NCBI RefSeq assembly: GCF_947507565.1
Contig: NC_089179.1
Location: 1,488,001-1,552,000 of the forward strand
Direction: 5' to 3'
Length of the DNA: 64,000 bases
Origin: Oscarella lobularis
Lineage: Eukaryota > Porifera > Homoscleromorpha > Homosclerophorida > Oscarellidae
This document shows, piece by piece, positions 1 to 11,143 of the stretch (its first letter is position 1; every line of letters begins with the position of its first letter). The notes beneath the pieces were generated by a model. That model was given only the letters and a program-made list of their open reading frames with translations, was not told the origin of the DNA and ran no database searches. Both the position numbers and the translations under genes were made by a program.

Positions 1-3000
1 ACGGAGGAGAAAGCCTGCATATTGGGAAGAGACTACGTCTACGAGCGACGACGCAGAACGACCGCTTGTTTCAACGGACGAAACTACGATCGGGCCATAT
101 CGTCGACGAATTGTTCATGTGGCCGAGAAGATTACGAATGGTTTGTCGCGTAAATATATTGGGAGATTTTTGGGGAGGACTCGAGATACTTCTTGCAGTG
201 ATTTCGGTTTTGAAATGAATTCCGTTGGAGATCCGTGCTTGGCGTCCAATGGTCAGCTACTCGAAATCGTTCCGCCGGTCAACTGCGCGGGCACGTACGC
301 TGTATCAAAAGGGTGAGTTCTTTTTAATGGAAACGCCTAAAAATGAGAGTCGCGCTCCTTTTAATTTGTATAGCTACCGCAAGGTGGCTGGCGACACGTG
401 CAGTGGTGGAGAAGAGGCTTTGTATAGTCCTGTTACTGTTCCGTGTCCCCAATCCGGTATGAGCTATATTACTGCCGTACAGAGGATAATTTAAAACTTG
501 TATCTTGTTGGCCTTTAGCCTCTATTACTTCCGATTTGCAGCCGGTGAACTCTCAGCTGATTGGAAGGGCAAACACTCCTATCACTTTTACTGTTACATC
601 CAACACTAACATTTCCAGTGCTCTCTTTCACTGGGACTTTGGTGATCAGAACGTAAAGATTGGGCAAGGCTCCGCATTTGCAAAAGTTCAGCATTCCTAT
701 TCAACGTACAGAGAGACATACGATGGCGCGTAGGAATTTATCGACTGATACCTATTTTGTAGACTCGGTCGATTCATTGTTCACGTCTCCGTCATCATGC
801 CCAGTTTCACCCAATACGCCTTCCTCGAAGTTTCTACGACAGGTCTCCTCGACGTTCATAATTGAAAAATGGGGCTCTCCGTTCACCTGCTAACGTGTTT
901 TCAGCTCCTTTTAGTCAACAAACCGTGAGCATAACGATGGTTCCGGAAACACCTTCAGTAGGTGAAGGCGTTCTTTTATTTGCGAAACTGGCGAACCAAA
1001 ACGTACGATTTATTCAGATACGCTTATAACGAATGGTTTAGGACTTTGTTGTAGGCGAGCATGTCTGGACTTCAGTACACGTGGACGTTTGTGCATTCTC
1101 ACTTGTCAACAGTGACGATGACGAGGCCCCAAGCTTTTCTCAAATATACGTTTACAACCGCTGGAAGGTAGGAAACAAGGCGCTTTCTTTCGTCAACGCG
1201 ATGCATTTTTTGACAGCTGGAAAATTTCTGTTGCGGTCGCCAATGGCAACGGAAAATTGTCGTCGCAAACAACGTTGACCGTTGCAAGTAATTGGAATGA
1301 CTTTTGTTTCTACAAGAATCGGTCATCGCCTGCCTGCGTCTTTCCTTTTCTTCAGATTTTCTTCCTCAGCATGTGACACTCTCCGTTCAAACGGCGTCCG
1401 ATATTATCGTCAACTGGCAACCTCCACCGGAAGGAACAGTCGCGAGCTACGCCATACAAATTAGGTAGATGTTCATAAAAGCATTAGAACTGCTAACTTC
1501 TCCCGAAATTAGATCATTTACGAACCGTGTATAGCTTGTTTCTCCTACTCGGTCCTTATACGGTGTTCTCTCTCTAGATCGGTTTCTGGCAATACGAATT
1601 CTGCGTGGTCGGTGCTCGATTCTTCGATCTCTCCAGGACAGCTAACCTATTTGGCAACAAAACTGAAAGCAAACACCAAGTACCAGTTCGAAGTTCGAGC
1701 CTACACTACCGACGGAAAATCTGGTCCGTGGGGTTTTCCCGTTGCGGCGACCACCAAACCTGCAGGTATAAAACCTATTGCGTCAGTATCGGTTATTTGT
1801 TCATGATTGTCGTTGTAGCCTCGTCCGCGCCGACGAACGTTCACGTCAATGTGAACAAGAAGACTGGCACGGCTTTTCTGTCGTGGGATCTACCGAGTCA
1901 GATCAATGGAAAGATCACCGGCTATGTGGTATTTTGCTTTGTGCATACGTGAAAAAAACGTCTGAAATCTTCTTCTAAGATTAACACGTACTTATCAAAT
2001 GGAAATCAGAATGGAACGCAGACGTCGACCACGCTGTCTGCAACGGTCGGAGGACTTCAACGGAATGTGAATTACTACTTTTCGGTCAGTGCAACAGACA
2101 ATTTATTCTATTGATCGTGTTTTTATTACGACTCTCTACGTAAAGGTCATCGCTGTGACGTCTCCAAATATTCGTAGCCCGCCATCGGCATTCACACCTA
2201 GCATCAGCATTACATCTCGTAAAACGCACCTCAATCGATGTGCTATGTACTTTCAGTGCTCATTCTTTTGTTTCTTTGATCTCTGCAGCTCCTTCAACGC
2301 CCACCGACGTCGATTTCTACACTCACGACAGTAGTTCAATCGGATTCAGATGGAAGGCTCCCGTCACTCTCCCGACGCAAGAGCCTCCCACTGTACGATG
2401 CAGCCGTGCGACTTTGTACTAACAAACGCGGCACTCACTGCTTTTTTCTTCAGGGATACAACGCGTCTTTGTTTCTCCGCGGCGCGCTGGTGGCGTCGAC
2501 GACCGTCTTCGGAACGTTGTACGAATTCTCCGGACTGATGGCAAACACAGAGTATCAGTTCCAAGTAGCAGCTTACAATAGCGCTGGATCCAGTTCCCCA
2601 ACAGCGCTCTTTAGTGCAAGGACGCTTGAAACGAGTTAGTTGCTATAGGTTAACGTTCTGTCGTCGGTTTTTATTTTGTTCGCAGCGCCTTTTGCACCGC
2701 AACGCGTTCGCGCTCTGACGATCAACTCCATGACCATTAAAGTGACGTTTAATGTACCGCAGTTGCGATTTCTTAATGGAAATCCGAAGAATTGCGTCAT
2801 AACAGAAGTCAGGGAGTCGACGTTTTGCCATAGCCATCGGCGATTATTTGTTTGTTTGCCTTCTCTTTGCAGACTGATCCCGGTGGCGCTCAGAAAACGT
2901 ACACCATTCCCGTGGCCATACAAAACATCTACGCGTATTTTGTGACGGATTTGATGCCGTATACAACGTACAAATTCGCGTTGGCTTTTGTCAACGATGA

Positions 3001-4375
3001 AGGTAAAACGGGCGCAACCAGTCTGACAGTGAAAAATACCACAGCGGAAGCAAGTAAGTGCCTTTTGAGAATTGATCGGTACTCCCGCGCGCGTGTCTAG
3101 GCCTTGTGGCTCAGTCCTGGGTCTATAGTACCGTTCAAAAGTTTGAGGCTCCCCGGCCCAGAGTACTCCTAAGCGGCACTGCACACTAAGTCCTGCTAAA
3201 TCGCGCGTTTTTTCTTTTTCAGTTCCAAGCGCTCCCGTGAACGTGCGCTCAACGCCTATGACTCTAACATCAATCATGATCCAGTGGAGTCGTCCCATTC
3301 ATTTGAACGGAAAACTACTTCACTTCAAAGTGCAAATTGTTAAGCAAGGCCAAAACAACACTGGCGGTGAACGTAAGATTTACGTCGTCCGCGGAAATCA
3401 GATGAACGTCACTGCCTTCAACTTAAAACCGAACGTCGTCTACGGCGTATGGGTCAGCGCGTCGACGTCAAAGGGCTACTCTTCGCTTTCGGATCCCATT
3501 GAGGCGTCAGCTGTTCAAGGTAAAATCAGAGAGTCGCGAGGACCGGTTGAATCGTTAGGCTTATATGTTTCTCTCTTTTTCGTGCAGCTCCTCTCGGTAC
3601 GTCGGAAGTACATGTCGATTTTCCGACGGGCGTCGACGCCGCGCTACAGCAAGACGCATTTCAAGCGTCGCTTCTCAAGGAATTGAGGACGTTAACCGGT
3701 CTGTCTTCGTAAGTGCAATACGTCTCTTTTAGTCTAACATGTTATTACCAATTGCCATATATACAGGAATCGCTTTCAAGGAATTACTGTTGCAGGAACG
3801 ACCGTTGTTTTCTATTTGCTTCCACCAACAGGTAAGCTACGGAGAGCTCGCACTTGCTGGAATTAGAGTCAGTCTTTAGGCTCTGATATGTCAAACGACG
3901 AAGTGACGAAATCACTGACGACGTCGGTCAAAAAGAACCAGTTTCAAGTTTCAATGAAAAACCAAAAATTGATTGCAAAGTAAGGAGAAACGAACGCAGT
4001 CTTTATTAGATGACGATTGTTTTCAGATCGATCAAATTTGACGACGTGCCTACGAGTGGCGGCTACAACGGCGACGCGGTGAACGCGGTGAAAGGAACGG
4101 GACCTTCCGCAACGACCGTCATTGTCGGTTGCGTTTTGGCTGTCGTCGTGATTGGACTCCTCGTCGGGCTCGTCGTTTTGGCGAGAAAGCATTGGTCGAC
4201 AAAGCATCACTACTCCGTTCTCGCCACGACGGGCAGTCTGTCCTTCCGCAACGAAACAATTGATGGCGACGACGACGACGACGAAGTGACGAGGAGTAGA
4301 AAGCAGAAGAAAAAAAAGAAATCGAAGAGGCGCGTCAACACAGACGACGACGACGACGATCTTCTTGTGGCATAA
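1..4375 (+). CDS. Sortilin/VPS10-family receptor with PKD and FN3 domains (5' truncated by window)
   Basis: Type I sorting receptor, coding in about 20 short exons. The window opens inside the cysteine-rich end of a VPS10 domain: CILGR..Y (about 16-36), CFNGR (about 67-81), then after an intron CDFGFE, and YRK..GD.C.GGE near 374-410, the sortilin C-terminal pattern. A PKD-like domain follows (HWDFGD near 631, rest after an intron at about 701-752), then a weaker second PKD-like unit (about 905-1275). Five FN3 units then occupy about 1355-3520 (W..P, NT.Y.F.V and S.P signatures). A membrane-proximal stretch precedes one transmembrane helix (about 4110-4180). The cytosolic tail has a YSVL (YxxPhi) motif, a Lys-rich run, and ends in Asp6-Leu-Leu-Val-Ala, a DxxLL-type GGA sorting signal like that of sortilin. 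SorCS has PKD and SORLA has FN3; this mix fits neither exactly. Confidence 0.88.
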
Positions 4376-4523
4376 GGTCAGTGCAGCATATTTTAATTAA
4401 TTAATTAATTAAAATAGACGATACTATAATAGTGTCCCTGCTCAAACCGTATAGTTACACGTAGCATTCCTTGCTAATCTAAATTCGCATGTGCTTACTA
4501 GTGGATAAATACTGGGCTCCTCT

Positions 4524-4950
4524 TTCTACTGTCCCTCAAATATGGGACTGATTCCGAGAACGCAATCATATCTAAAATAGCTAGCTACCTTATATAAGCG
4601 TATCCAGTTTCATGATGATACGCTGGTGCCCTGCTCGAGCGAGTAAAGTATGCGGGCGTTCTAGATAGAAAGAGAAAACCTTTAGTTCATTTTTCTTAGC
4701 GCTTTGTCTTGATTGCACGTCCATGTTGTTTTAGGGAAGGCGAAATCGACGTTCTGTTTGGCGTTTTCAGGTGAAACTCAATCGTAAATCGCTCTGCTAT
4801 TGGTTTGTGATCGCTGTTGCAGTATTGTTGATATGACGTGTACGTGTCTTGCTGTAAGCCAATTTCTAATTTGTGTCCTGATTGCTATAAAATTCTGTCG
4901 CATCACGACGGAACTCTCGCTTTAGGGCTGTGCAATTTTTTTCGAGACGA
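4524..4950 (-). pseudogene. Decayed fragment of INPP5K-like 5-phosphatase gene
   Basis: Second copy of the 3' end of the phosphatase gene found intact at 8432-10206. The alignable stretch 4750-4935 matches 8830-9030 on the minus strand, including the conserved V-P-S-W-C-D-R-I-L-W block. Here both tryptophan codons are stops: TGG to TGA, and TGG to TAG, near 4885-4905. The block matching 8478-8658, which encodes the SKICH domain, is missing, so 4524-4575 joins directly to the 'taaaatagctagc' intron sequence. Homology ends at about 4950. It cannot encode a phosphatase. Confidence 0.85.
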
Positions 4951-4990
4951 AAATGCTGTCGCTGTTGCCGTCGACGTGAGTATGAGTAAT

Positions 4991-5302
4991 TACTTAGTAC
5001 ACTTCGTCCATTTTCTAGGCGCCCAAAAATGGAATCAATACGCATACCCCTTTTAGTCAGTGTGTACATTGAAATTTGAAGAGGCTGGAGTGTCGGTTTG
5101 TCCAGGAACTTCAAGATTTCATGCTGGCTCGGTTTCTTTCTTTTTTTTGTTTCAAATAGATATATATTTCTCTATTCTAGACAGTAGACTACTGTATTAC
5201 TTAGTGCATGCACTTCGTCTATTTTTCTAGGCGCCCAAAATGGAATCAATAGACCCTTTTAGACAGATTGTAAATCGAAATATTTGGGGAGGCTGGAGTG
5301 TC
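4991..5302. repeat. Local tandem duplication, about 100-base unit
   Basis: 4991-5094 and 5199-5302 share the same order of words: cacttcgtc..att.tctaggcgcccaaaa, then tggaatcaata, cccttttag.cag, and gaggctggagtgtc. Small indels and substitutions separate the units. It lies just beyond the end of the duplicated receptor/phosphatase junction. No coding role is seen. Confidence 0.75.
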
Positions 5303-5539
5303 AAGAACCGTACTGACGTTTTTCTATAGAAGCTTCTCCTCTCAACGAAAAGGAGGATGGTCAGTTTGAAGGATTTTACTATGCTCCGGACTCAAGCAAC
5401 GAGAAATGAAATCTCATTTTTTTCATTTGGTTGCTCTTTCTAAATCAATTGCCATAATATTATATTCTTACTGTCTTTGAATGTGTCTTTGTCATTTTCT
5501 TTCTCTCTCTCACTCTTTTTAGTTGTACAGTACCTTTTT

Positions 5540-6234
5540 TTATTGATTTATATCTTCCAGGTTGATACGGGAGTCGTCTACCACAAAGAAGAAATCTCGC
5601 TCTGCGTCCAGGGCCTCTAGCTGCTCAGAACTCGGAGCAGGCGAAAGCAAAGACGCCTCTTTGCCTGTCGAGTGCATCAGAGACGCCTCGCAGCGTGCCG
5701 CTCTCTGTAGCGAGGCAGATTCACCACCATTCTCTTTTTCCCTTGATCTACACCTCTTTGTTTCGCTAAAATCGTCCTCGCTCATGTCCCTACCGAGTTC
5801 TACTGTATTTTCGAAGCCTGCTCTAGCCTCCAGGTCTGAAAAAGAAACGGCGAGCGTCGATTTTGTCGAATCGCGTGAAAACGCTTGCCTCTGCCTTCCA
5901 CGTCGATCAATTCGCTCAGAAAACAATCCAATAGATCGCAGGCTGAACGAGAATCAAATCTGGACGAATGCGCGACGGCCCCGTACACGATCAAGACGCG
6001 CACATTCGATTTTATTTCGTAGAGTAATTTTACAGTACATGCACTCATGCAGAAACCTACTCTAGCGTGTCCACTGTATTTTTCAATCCTTCCTTTCGTC
6101 GTTCGTTCGTCCGTTCTTCCGCGGGCCTTCTGTACGTCTTCGCCGATCGTTTTCTTCGGCTGTCTTCGTCTTCGTCGATCGTTTTCCTTCAGCGCTCGCG
6201 ATCTAAAAATCAAATCCCAATTAGTCACTGTCAA
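5540..6234 (-). CDS. Uncertain minus-strand coding segment
   Basis: Two overlapping minus-strand frames are open (5540-5926 and 5800-6234). Their translations have protein-like stretches: a hydrophobic VRVLIVYGAVAH run near 6000, and an acidic Ser/Glu-rich part ending in a D-rich tail. A canonical acceptor (tttctttttcag) lies near 5844 on the minus strand. I could not find a splice pair that joins the frames cleanly, and no family is recognised. The plus strand is also open here, so this may be chance in G/C-richer DNA. It is listed only so that it is not lost. Confidence 0.2.
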
Positions 6235-6289
6235 AATATCGTTCTACGTACCTTTTCTGAATGCGTCCGTATTAGCGTTACCCGAGCTA

Positions 6290-6960
6290 CACCACGGGGA
6301 GGTTCGGACGCTTCGTAGCTCAAGGCAGCCACCGCAAAGCAATGGCCACCCGTTCCAAAAAGTTTCGGGCGAGTTTTGACCTCATAGGCCACCTCAACCA
6401 GTATCCGCCTGGACGAGTAGTCGGCCCCTAATACCGAGTCCCCCGGCGCGACGATACCTGACCACATTGGTAAGCCGAAGCTAAGAACCAGGGCTTCTGA
6501 GATGGAGAGCGGCTGACCACCGTTTGTAGGAGTCGACAGGAAAGGACGTGCAATGCCCAGATCGAATTCTCCTGAGCCAGATCATCCGCAATCTAATCGC
6601 GCCAGTTGGTGAGATAAGTGCCGGCAACCAGACCGCTTGCGACACCCCCTCCGAGTCGTACCCACTCTGCCTAACGCAGGTCGTGCTCGTTTGGCAACAA
6701 TAAGACTTATAGGCGATCTTTCTGCTCAGTGCGTGAACCGAGGCCGAAGCCCCCCATCGCCCTGCTTAGAGGCTCCGGCACGGGATTAATCCGTGGGCCA
6801 CGCTGATCCGACGATCCAGACTGTCCTTTTGCCAATCTCCCGAGCCAGTCCGTCAAGGATGAGACGCAGATTGCTCCACGCCGCACCCACCCTAGGCCGC
6901 AACTGAAGGAGAATCGGTGTGCACTTCCCTTTTGAACCGTGTAGCTCCGCCCAACGCGCT
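6290..6960. repeat. G/C-rich non-coding segment, probably repeat-derived
   Basis: About 670 bases with higher G+C than the flanks and few open frames. It contains phrases such as cggcacgggattaatccgtg, which is a near-palindrome. Near 6474-6515 there is a faint resemblance to the internal region of 5S rRNA (gaagctaag...gatggagagcgg), but not enough to call it. The whole looks like a retroelement fragment or SINE-like insertion; no terminal repeats or target-site duplications were confirmed. Confidence 0.3.
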
Positions 6961-7602
6961 CATTGGTCCGTTGAGGTCACGTTGGGTTCATCTAGCGCTC
7001 TGGTTGGTTCCTTCGAATAGGTGCGAATTTTTAATGACCGTTTGACTATCGATTGCATCATGATCATGGTCAGCAATTCTATTCTTGGCAATGATGAGGC
7101 AAGATTTCTCGCCTCAAGGCCAAGATGGCGTACGATGCCTCGTAGTCGCGTTCTTCTTCTTCCCAGTTTCTTCTTACGTTTCGCTGTACATTATCATCGA
7201 TTGGCTTTTTCGCGGGCTTGTCGAACGGCCCGGACATCGGGAAACGAACACGTGATAACGTGGCGATGACAGACACAGTAGACGAAGAAAAAGGCCGATT
7301 TTGGCGACGACAACTACGCGGGAGCCAACAACAAGGCGTCGGTGAGCGTATTGGCGATCGAGTGCCCGTTTTCGCGTTCTAATTCGAAGAAAACGTGCGA
7401 AGATACGCCTTGGGGGCCCCCCCGAATCAATTAGCGCATTTTCTTTGCAAATTTTGACTCGCACGAACCGTTTGACGGCGCGAGGTTGTTATATTAGTAT
7501 ATTAGAGTAGATCTAGCGCTTTTCGTTGGAAATCCGCGAGGTCAAGATTTTTAGAACGATAACACACGGTTTTAATAATTATAACAAGCGTCGCTTCACA
7601 AC
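6961..7602. other. Intergenic, no gene recognised
   Basis: Holds only short open frames. A 65-codon minus frame at 7079-7276 looks mildly protein-like (acidic WEEEERDYEAS core) but has no recognisable homology or splice partners. The duplicated receptor-gene end begins at about 7603. Confidence 0.4.
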
Positions 7603-8249
7603 GAATTGACCGGTTTGTCTCCGTACAGAGCAATACGTCTCTTAGCCTACCATATTATTACCAATGCCATAATTATATACAGGAGTCGCTTTCAAGGAAC
7701 TACTGTTGCGCAGGAACGACCGCCGTTTTCTACTTGCTTCCACCAACAGATAAGCTACGGAGTGCTCGCATTTGCTGGGATTAAAGTCAGTGTTTAGGCT
7801 CTGATATGTCAAATGATGAAGTGACGACCTCACTGACGACGTCAGTCAAAAAGAACCAGTTTCAAGTTTCAATGAAAAACCAAAAATTGATTGCAAAGTA
7901 AGGAGAAACGAACGTTGTCTTTAGAGTACAGTACGACAGCTCTTTCTTTTCAGATCGATCAAGTTTGACGACGAGTGGCGGCTACAACGGCGACGCGGTG
8001 AAAGGAACGGGACCTTCCGCAACGACCGTCATTGTCGGTTGCGTTTTGGCTGTCGTCGTGATTGGACTCCTCGTCGGGCTCGTCGTTTTAGCGAGAAAGC
8101 ATTGGTCGACAAAGCATCACTACTCCGTTCTCGCCACGACGGGCAGTCTGTCCTTCCGCAATGAAACAATTGACGGCGACGATGATGACGAAGTGAGACG
8201 AGGAGTAGAAAGCAGAAGAAAAAATTAATCGAAGAGGCGCGTCAACACA

Positions 8250-8284
<35 letters not shown>

Positions 8285-8300
8285 TCTTCTTGTGGCATAA
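7603..8300 (+). pseudogene. Decayed duplicate of the receptor's last exons
   Basis: Copies 3690-4375 (membrane-proximal exons, transmembrane exon and tail) with very high identity across the transmembrane exon (7990-8200 against about 4050-4290). Breaks are visible. The splice donor after the LLPPT-encoding exon reads agataagc instead of aggtaagc. Two bases are inserted (gttgcgcagg against gttgcagg), and two more in the tail (gaagtgagacgagg against gaagtgacgagg), which brings a stop at 8226-8228. The GAC run encoding the acidic tail is longer than in the intact copy. No upstream VPS10, PKD or FN3 exons accompany it. Confidence 0.85.
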
Positions 8301-8431
8301 AGTTAGTGCAGCATATTTAATTAATTAAATAATTAAAATAGTCTGTTCAACCTGTATGAGTTACACGTAGCATTCCTTGCTAATCTAAATTCGCACGTGC
8401 TTACTAGTGGATAAATACTGGGCTCCTCTTT

Positions 8432-10206
8432 CTACTGTACCTCAAATATTGGACTGATTCCGAGAACGCGATCATATTTTCTGCTGTGATATATGAGCTG
8501 AAACAGCCCCGGTTCACTTGGTACGGCAGCCGCGTCTAGAATGACCTGGCAGCGTCTCCTTTGAAGAAGTTTATCGTCCGAGCACGCCCAACAATATGTG
8601 ACATAGTCTTTCAAATTGCACCACCCAATCTAAACACGTAGATTAAATAAATCGGGGTCTAAAATAGCTAGCTACCTTATATAAGCCTATCCAGTCCCAT
8701 GACGATACGTTGGTGCCCGGCTCGAGCGAGTAAAGTATGCTGGCGTTCTTGATAGAAAGAGAAAAACCTTTAGTTCATTTTTCTTAGTGCTTTGTCTTCT
8801 ACTTTTTTACTTGATTGCACGCCCATGTTGTTTTAGGGAAGGCGAACTCGACGTTCTGTTTGGCGTTTTCAGGCTGAAACTCAATCGTAAATCGCGCTGC
8901 TATTGGTTTGTGATCGCTGTTGCAGTATTGTTGATATGACGTGTACGTGTCTTGCTGTAAGCCAATTTCTAATTTGTGTCTAGATCGCCATAAAATTCTG
9001 TCGCACCACGACGGAACTCTCGCTTTAGGGCTGCGCAATTTTTTCGAGAGGAAAAATCGTATTCAAGTCTTTTGTTTTGAACGTGCAGTATGAATGAACC
9101 TGGAGTCAAAGTCCTGGGTTCCAACGTCGTAGCGATACGTCGGTGGAAACGTGATTGGCCCCTCAAGAAACTCGGAAAACGCTGCACCCTTTGACTGTTC
9201 TTGTCTCAGCTGGAAAAACAATCTATAAGTGTATCAGTACAATGGCTATTATTACTTGATCGAATGGCTTTAGGGAATCTGTTTCGTTGGAGTGCACCGC
9301 GGCTACGGCCCGCTCTTGTGATACGGATTCGTCAAGTCGATAATTCAAATCACCCGACCAGAAAACGAATCTTGATACGAGGAGAAATTCTAGTAAAAAC
9401 AATCGATCTCTCTCTTTCTGCTGTACGCACTCGTGATCGAGAAGAGTTTCGCAGCGAGGATCGGAGAACTTTGTTTTGAGTATCTGGTGATATTCCTGCG
9501 CAAGGACGTCTTTTGGGTATCACGGTGCAAAGACTCCTCTTGCAATTGTACCTCGTTCCTTCTCTCTAGATTCTTCGTGTGAGCTGCCATGTGAACGCCC
9601 GTGAAACAGAGAGGAACGCCGTGAAGACGAAACCGAATCATCGCAGCTCCTTTATTTCCCTAATATCATAGGTACAAAAACATGTATTCCCTCCCCTTCC
9701 CCGACTGTCGAAACTCGTACCACAACGCCACCAATTCCAGTCGCAACGTATTCCTCTTCGATGTTCGTTATGAACGGCAATAGATAAGGACGAACGAATA
9801 TCATCAAAATAAGTCCAAGTTGCCGGCCACGACTCAGCTATTAGAACAAGTCAGGAGTCAACTGAAAACTTCGTCTATCGTCTGTACTCGAATGACGCTG
9901 TGACGAGCAAATGTTTCCGTCACCGATTTCGTCCACGGATCGTCCGATACGACGGTTGGGGGGAACAAGCTGACTTCCTGCAAGCTGAAATCGAAGCCGT
10001 CATATAGAAACTGTGTTTTCTCTCTCTCTCTGACCAGACGGAATAGATATCAGCTCTTTCGTCCGCGTCGACGTTGAGCCAGTCTTCGAGCGCAAGGTCG
10101 TCGCTCGGCAGCAGACGAGCGACGTTCCAACTGCAACAGTAGACTCTGAGAGAAGAGAAACGCTGCAGAAAGGCGTCCTCTCTCCGTGTAGAGACACTGA
10201 CCTCAT
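8432..10206 (-). CDS. INPP5K: INPP5K/INPP5J-like inositol polyphosphate 5-phosphatase with SKICH domain
   Basis: Mg-dependent hydrolysis of the 5-phosphate of phosphoinositides. Read on the minus strand it starts at an ATG that is split after two codons (M-R joined to VYCCSWNVARLLPSDD). It continues through GRQLGLILMIFVR, the C.TGVHMAAH block, FWSGDLNYRLDE, FPPTYRYDVGT, VPSWCDRILWRS and CNSDHKPIAARF. These are the 5-phosphatase motifs in the right order, including the catalytic DLNYRL and SDHKP motifs. After an intron comes a SKICH domain (IGWCNLKDYV..W.C to VLGISP) and a stop at 8432. Length and order fit INPP5K (SKIP) or PIPP rather than OCRL. About eight exons. It is convergent with the receptor-gene remnant and divergent from GLTP, 43 bases away. 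Confidence 0.87.
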
Positions 10207-10249
10207 TGTTGATCTTCTTTGCGCATGCCTACTACCCACTTCCACCGTG
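10207..10249. promoter_or_regulatory. Bidirectional promoter interval INPP5K-like / GLTP
   Basis: Only 43 bases separate the two start codons, so both promoters and 5' UTRs must share or overlap this DNA and the flanking exons. No TATA box is obvious. Confidence 0.5.
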
Positions 10250-11075
10250 ATGACGTTCTTCGTACAAGCAAAACACACGTTCCTTGCCGTGCCCGACGAC
10301 GAGAAGATACTGACGGAGCCTTTCCTCGCTGCTGCTAGCGAAGTGGTGCCGTTTTTCGGTAGGATTTTCCAAGGGGGACCCTCGCATCAATGTAACCACG
10401 TTTCTTCTCGTGAAACAAGACGTTCTTGGCCCAACGGCTTTCAAACCAGTAAAATCAGACATAAACGGAAACATCAAGGCACGCTGGTCTAATTAATTAA
10501 TTAGCAACTAATTAAATTCGTTCAGAAATTGAGAACAAAGTTCGAAACGGACAAGGAAAAGTATTCCACCTTGCAAGGCATGGTAGAAAGTGAAATAGCC
10601 GAAGGAACAACGCAAGCAAAGAACAGTGCAACCGATGCTCTTCTCTGGCTCAAAAGGCAACAGTCAGAAACTGCAGACCTATGACTATTGACTCTGGCGC
10701 TGTGTAGAGCTCTTCAATTCATTCGCGTCTTTTTGGATGAAGTTCTCAAGGGAGAAGAAGATTTGAATAAGTGCGCTTCTAAGGCATATGAAGCGTCGTT
10801 GAAGCGATTTCATGGTTGGTTGGTCAGAGGAATATTTTCTGTATGATGCCGAGTAATTTTTTAAGGCTATGTATTTATTTTTTATTATTTAGCTTGCTAT
10901 GAAAGCGGTGCCCTATCGAAAAGATTTCATCAAGGCATTGCTTCAGGGAGCCGAAGGAGGCGAAGAACGCGTTCTCGCCGACATGAAGGAGTTTATGAAG
11001 CATTTTAGTCAAAATGTCGACACTCTAACCAGATATTACATTCAATCTGGCCAAGAAACAGACAAAACAGTTTAG
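10250..11075 (+). CDS. GLTP: Glycolipid transfer protein
   Basis: Cytosolic carrier of glycosphingolipids between membranes. Exons in order encode FLAAASEVVPFF, DVLGPTAFKPVKSDINGNI, a helix beginning KLRTKFETDKEKY, NSATDALLWLKR, ALQFIRVFLDEVL, RFHGWLVRGIFS and AMKAVPYRKDFIKALL. These are the GLTP-fold landmarks: the sugar-binding D..N..K (SDINGNI), W in LLWLKR, and H in RFHGW. Length (about 200 residues) matches the family. The second ATG of an in-frame GTG-ATG pair is taken as the start. Five or six exons with introns under 100 bases. It ends 68 bases before the next gene on the same strand. Confidence 0.93.
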
Positions 11076-11143
11076 GTACACGGATTGATTAATACATTCC
11101 CGTATGTACGACCTTTGAGCCTTTTTAGGCGTTCTCTCGCGTC

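Noticed and set aside
5562-6065. Plus-strand 167-codon Ser/Arg-rich frame
   Set aside because: No domain, no splice support, and the opposite strand is equally open. The composition looks like chance.
6470-6520. 5S rRNA-like words
   Set aside because: Only a few words match (gaagctaag, gatggagagcgg). The flanking stems do not pair as in 5S, so at most it is a decayed SINE.
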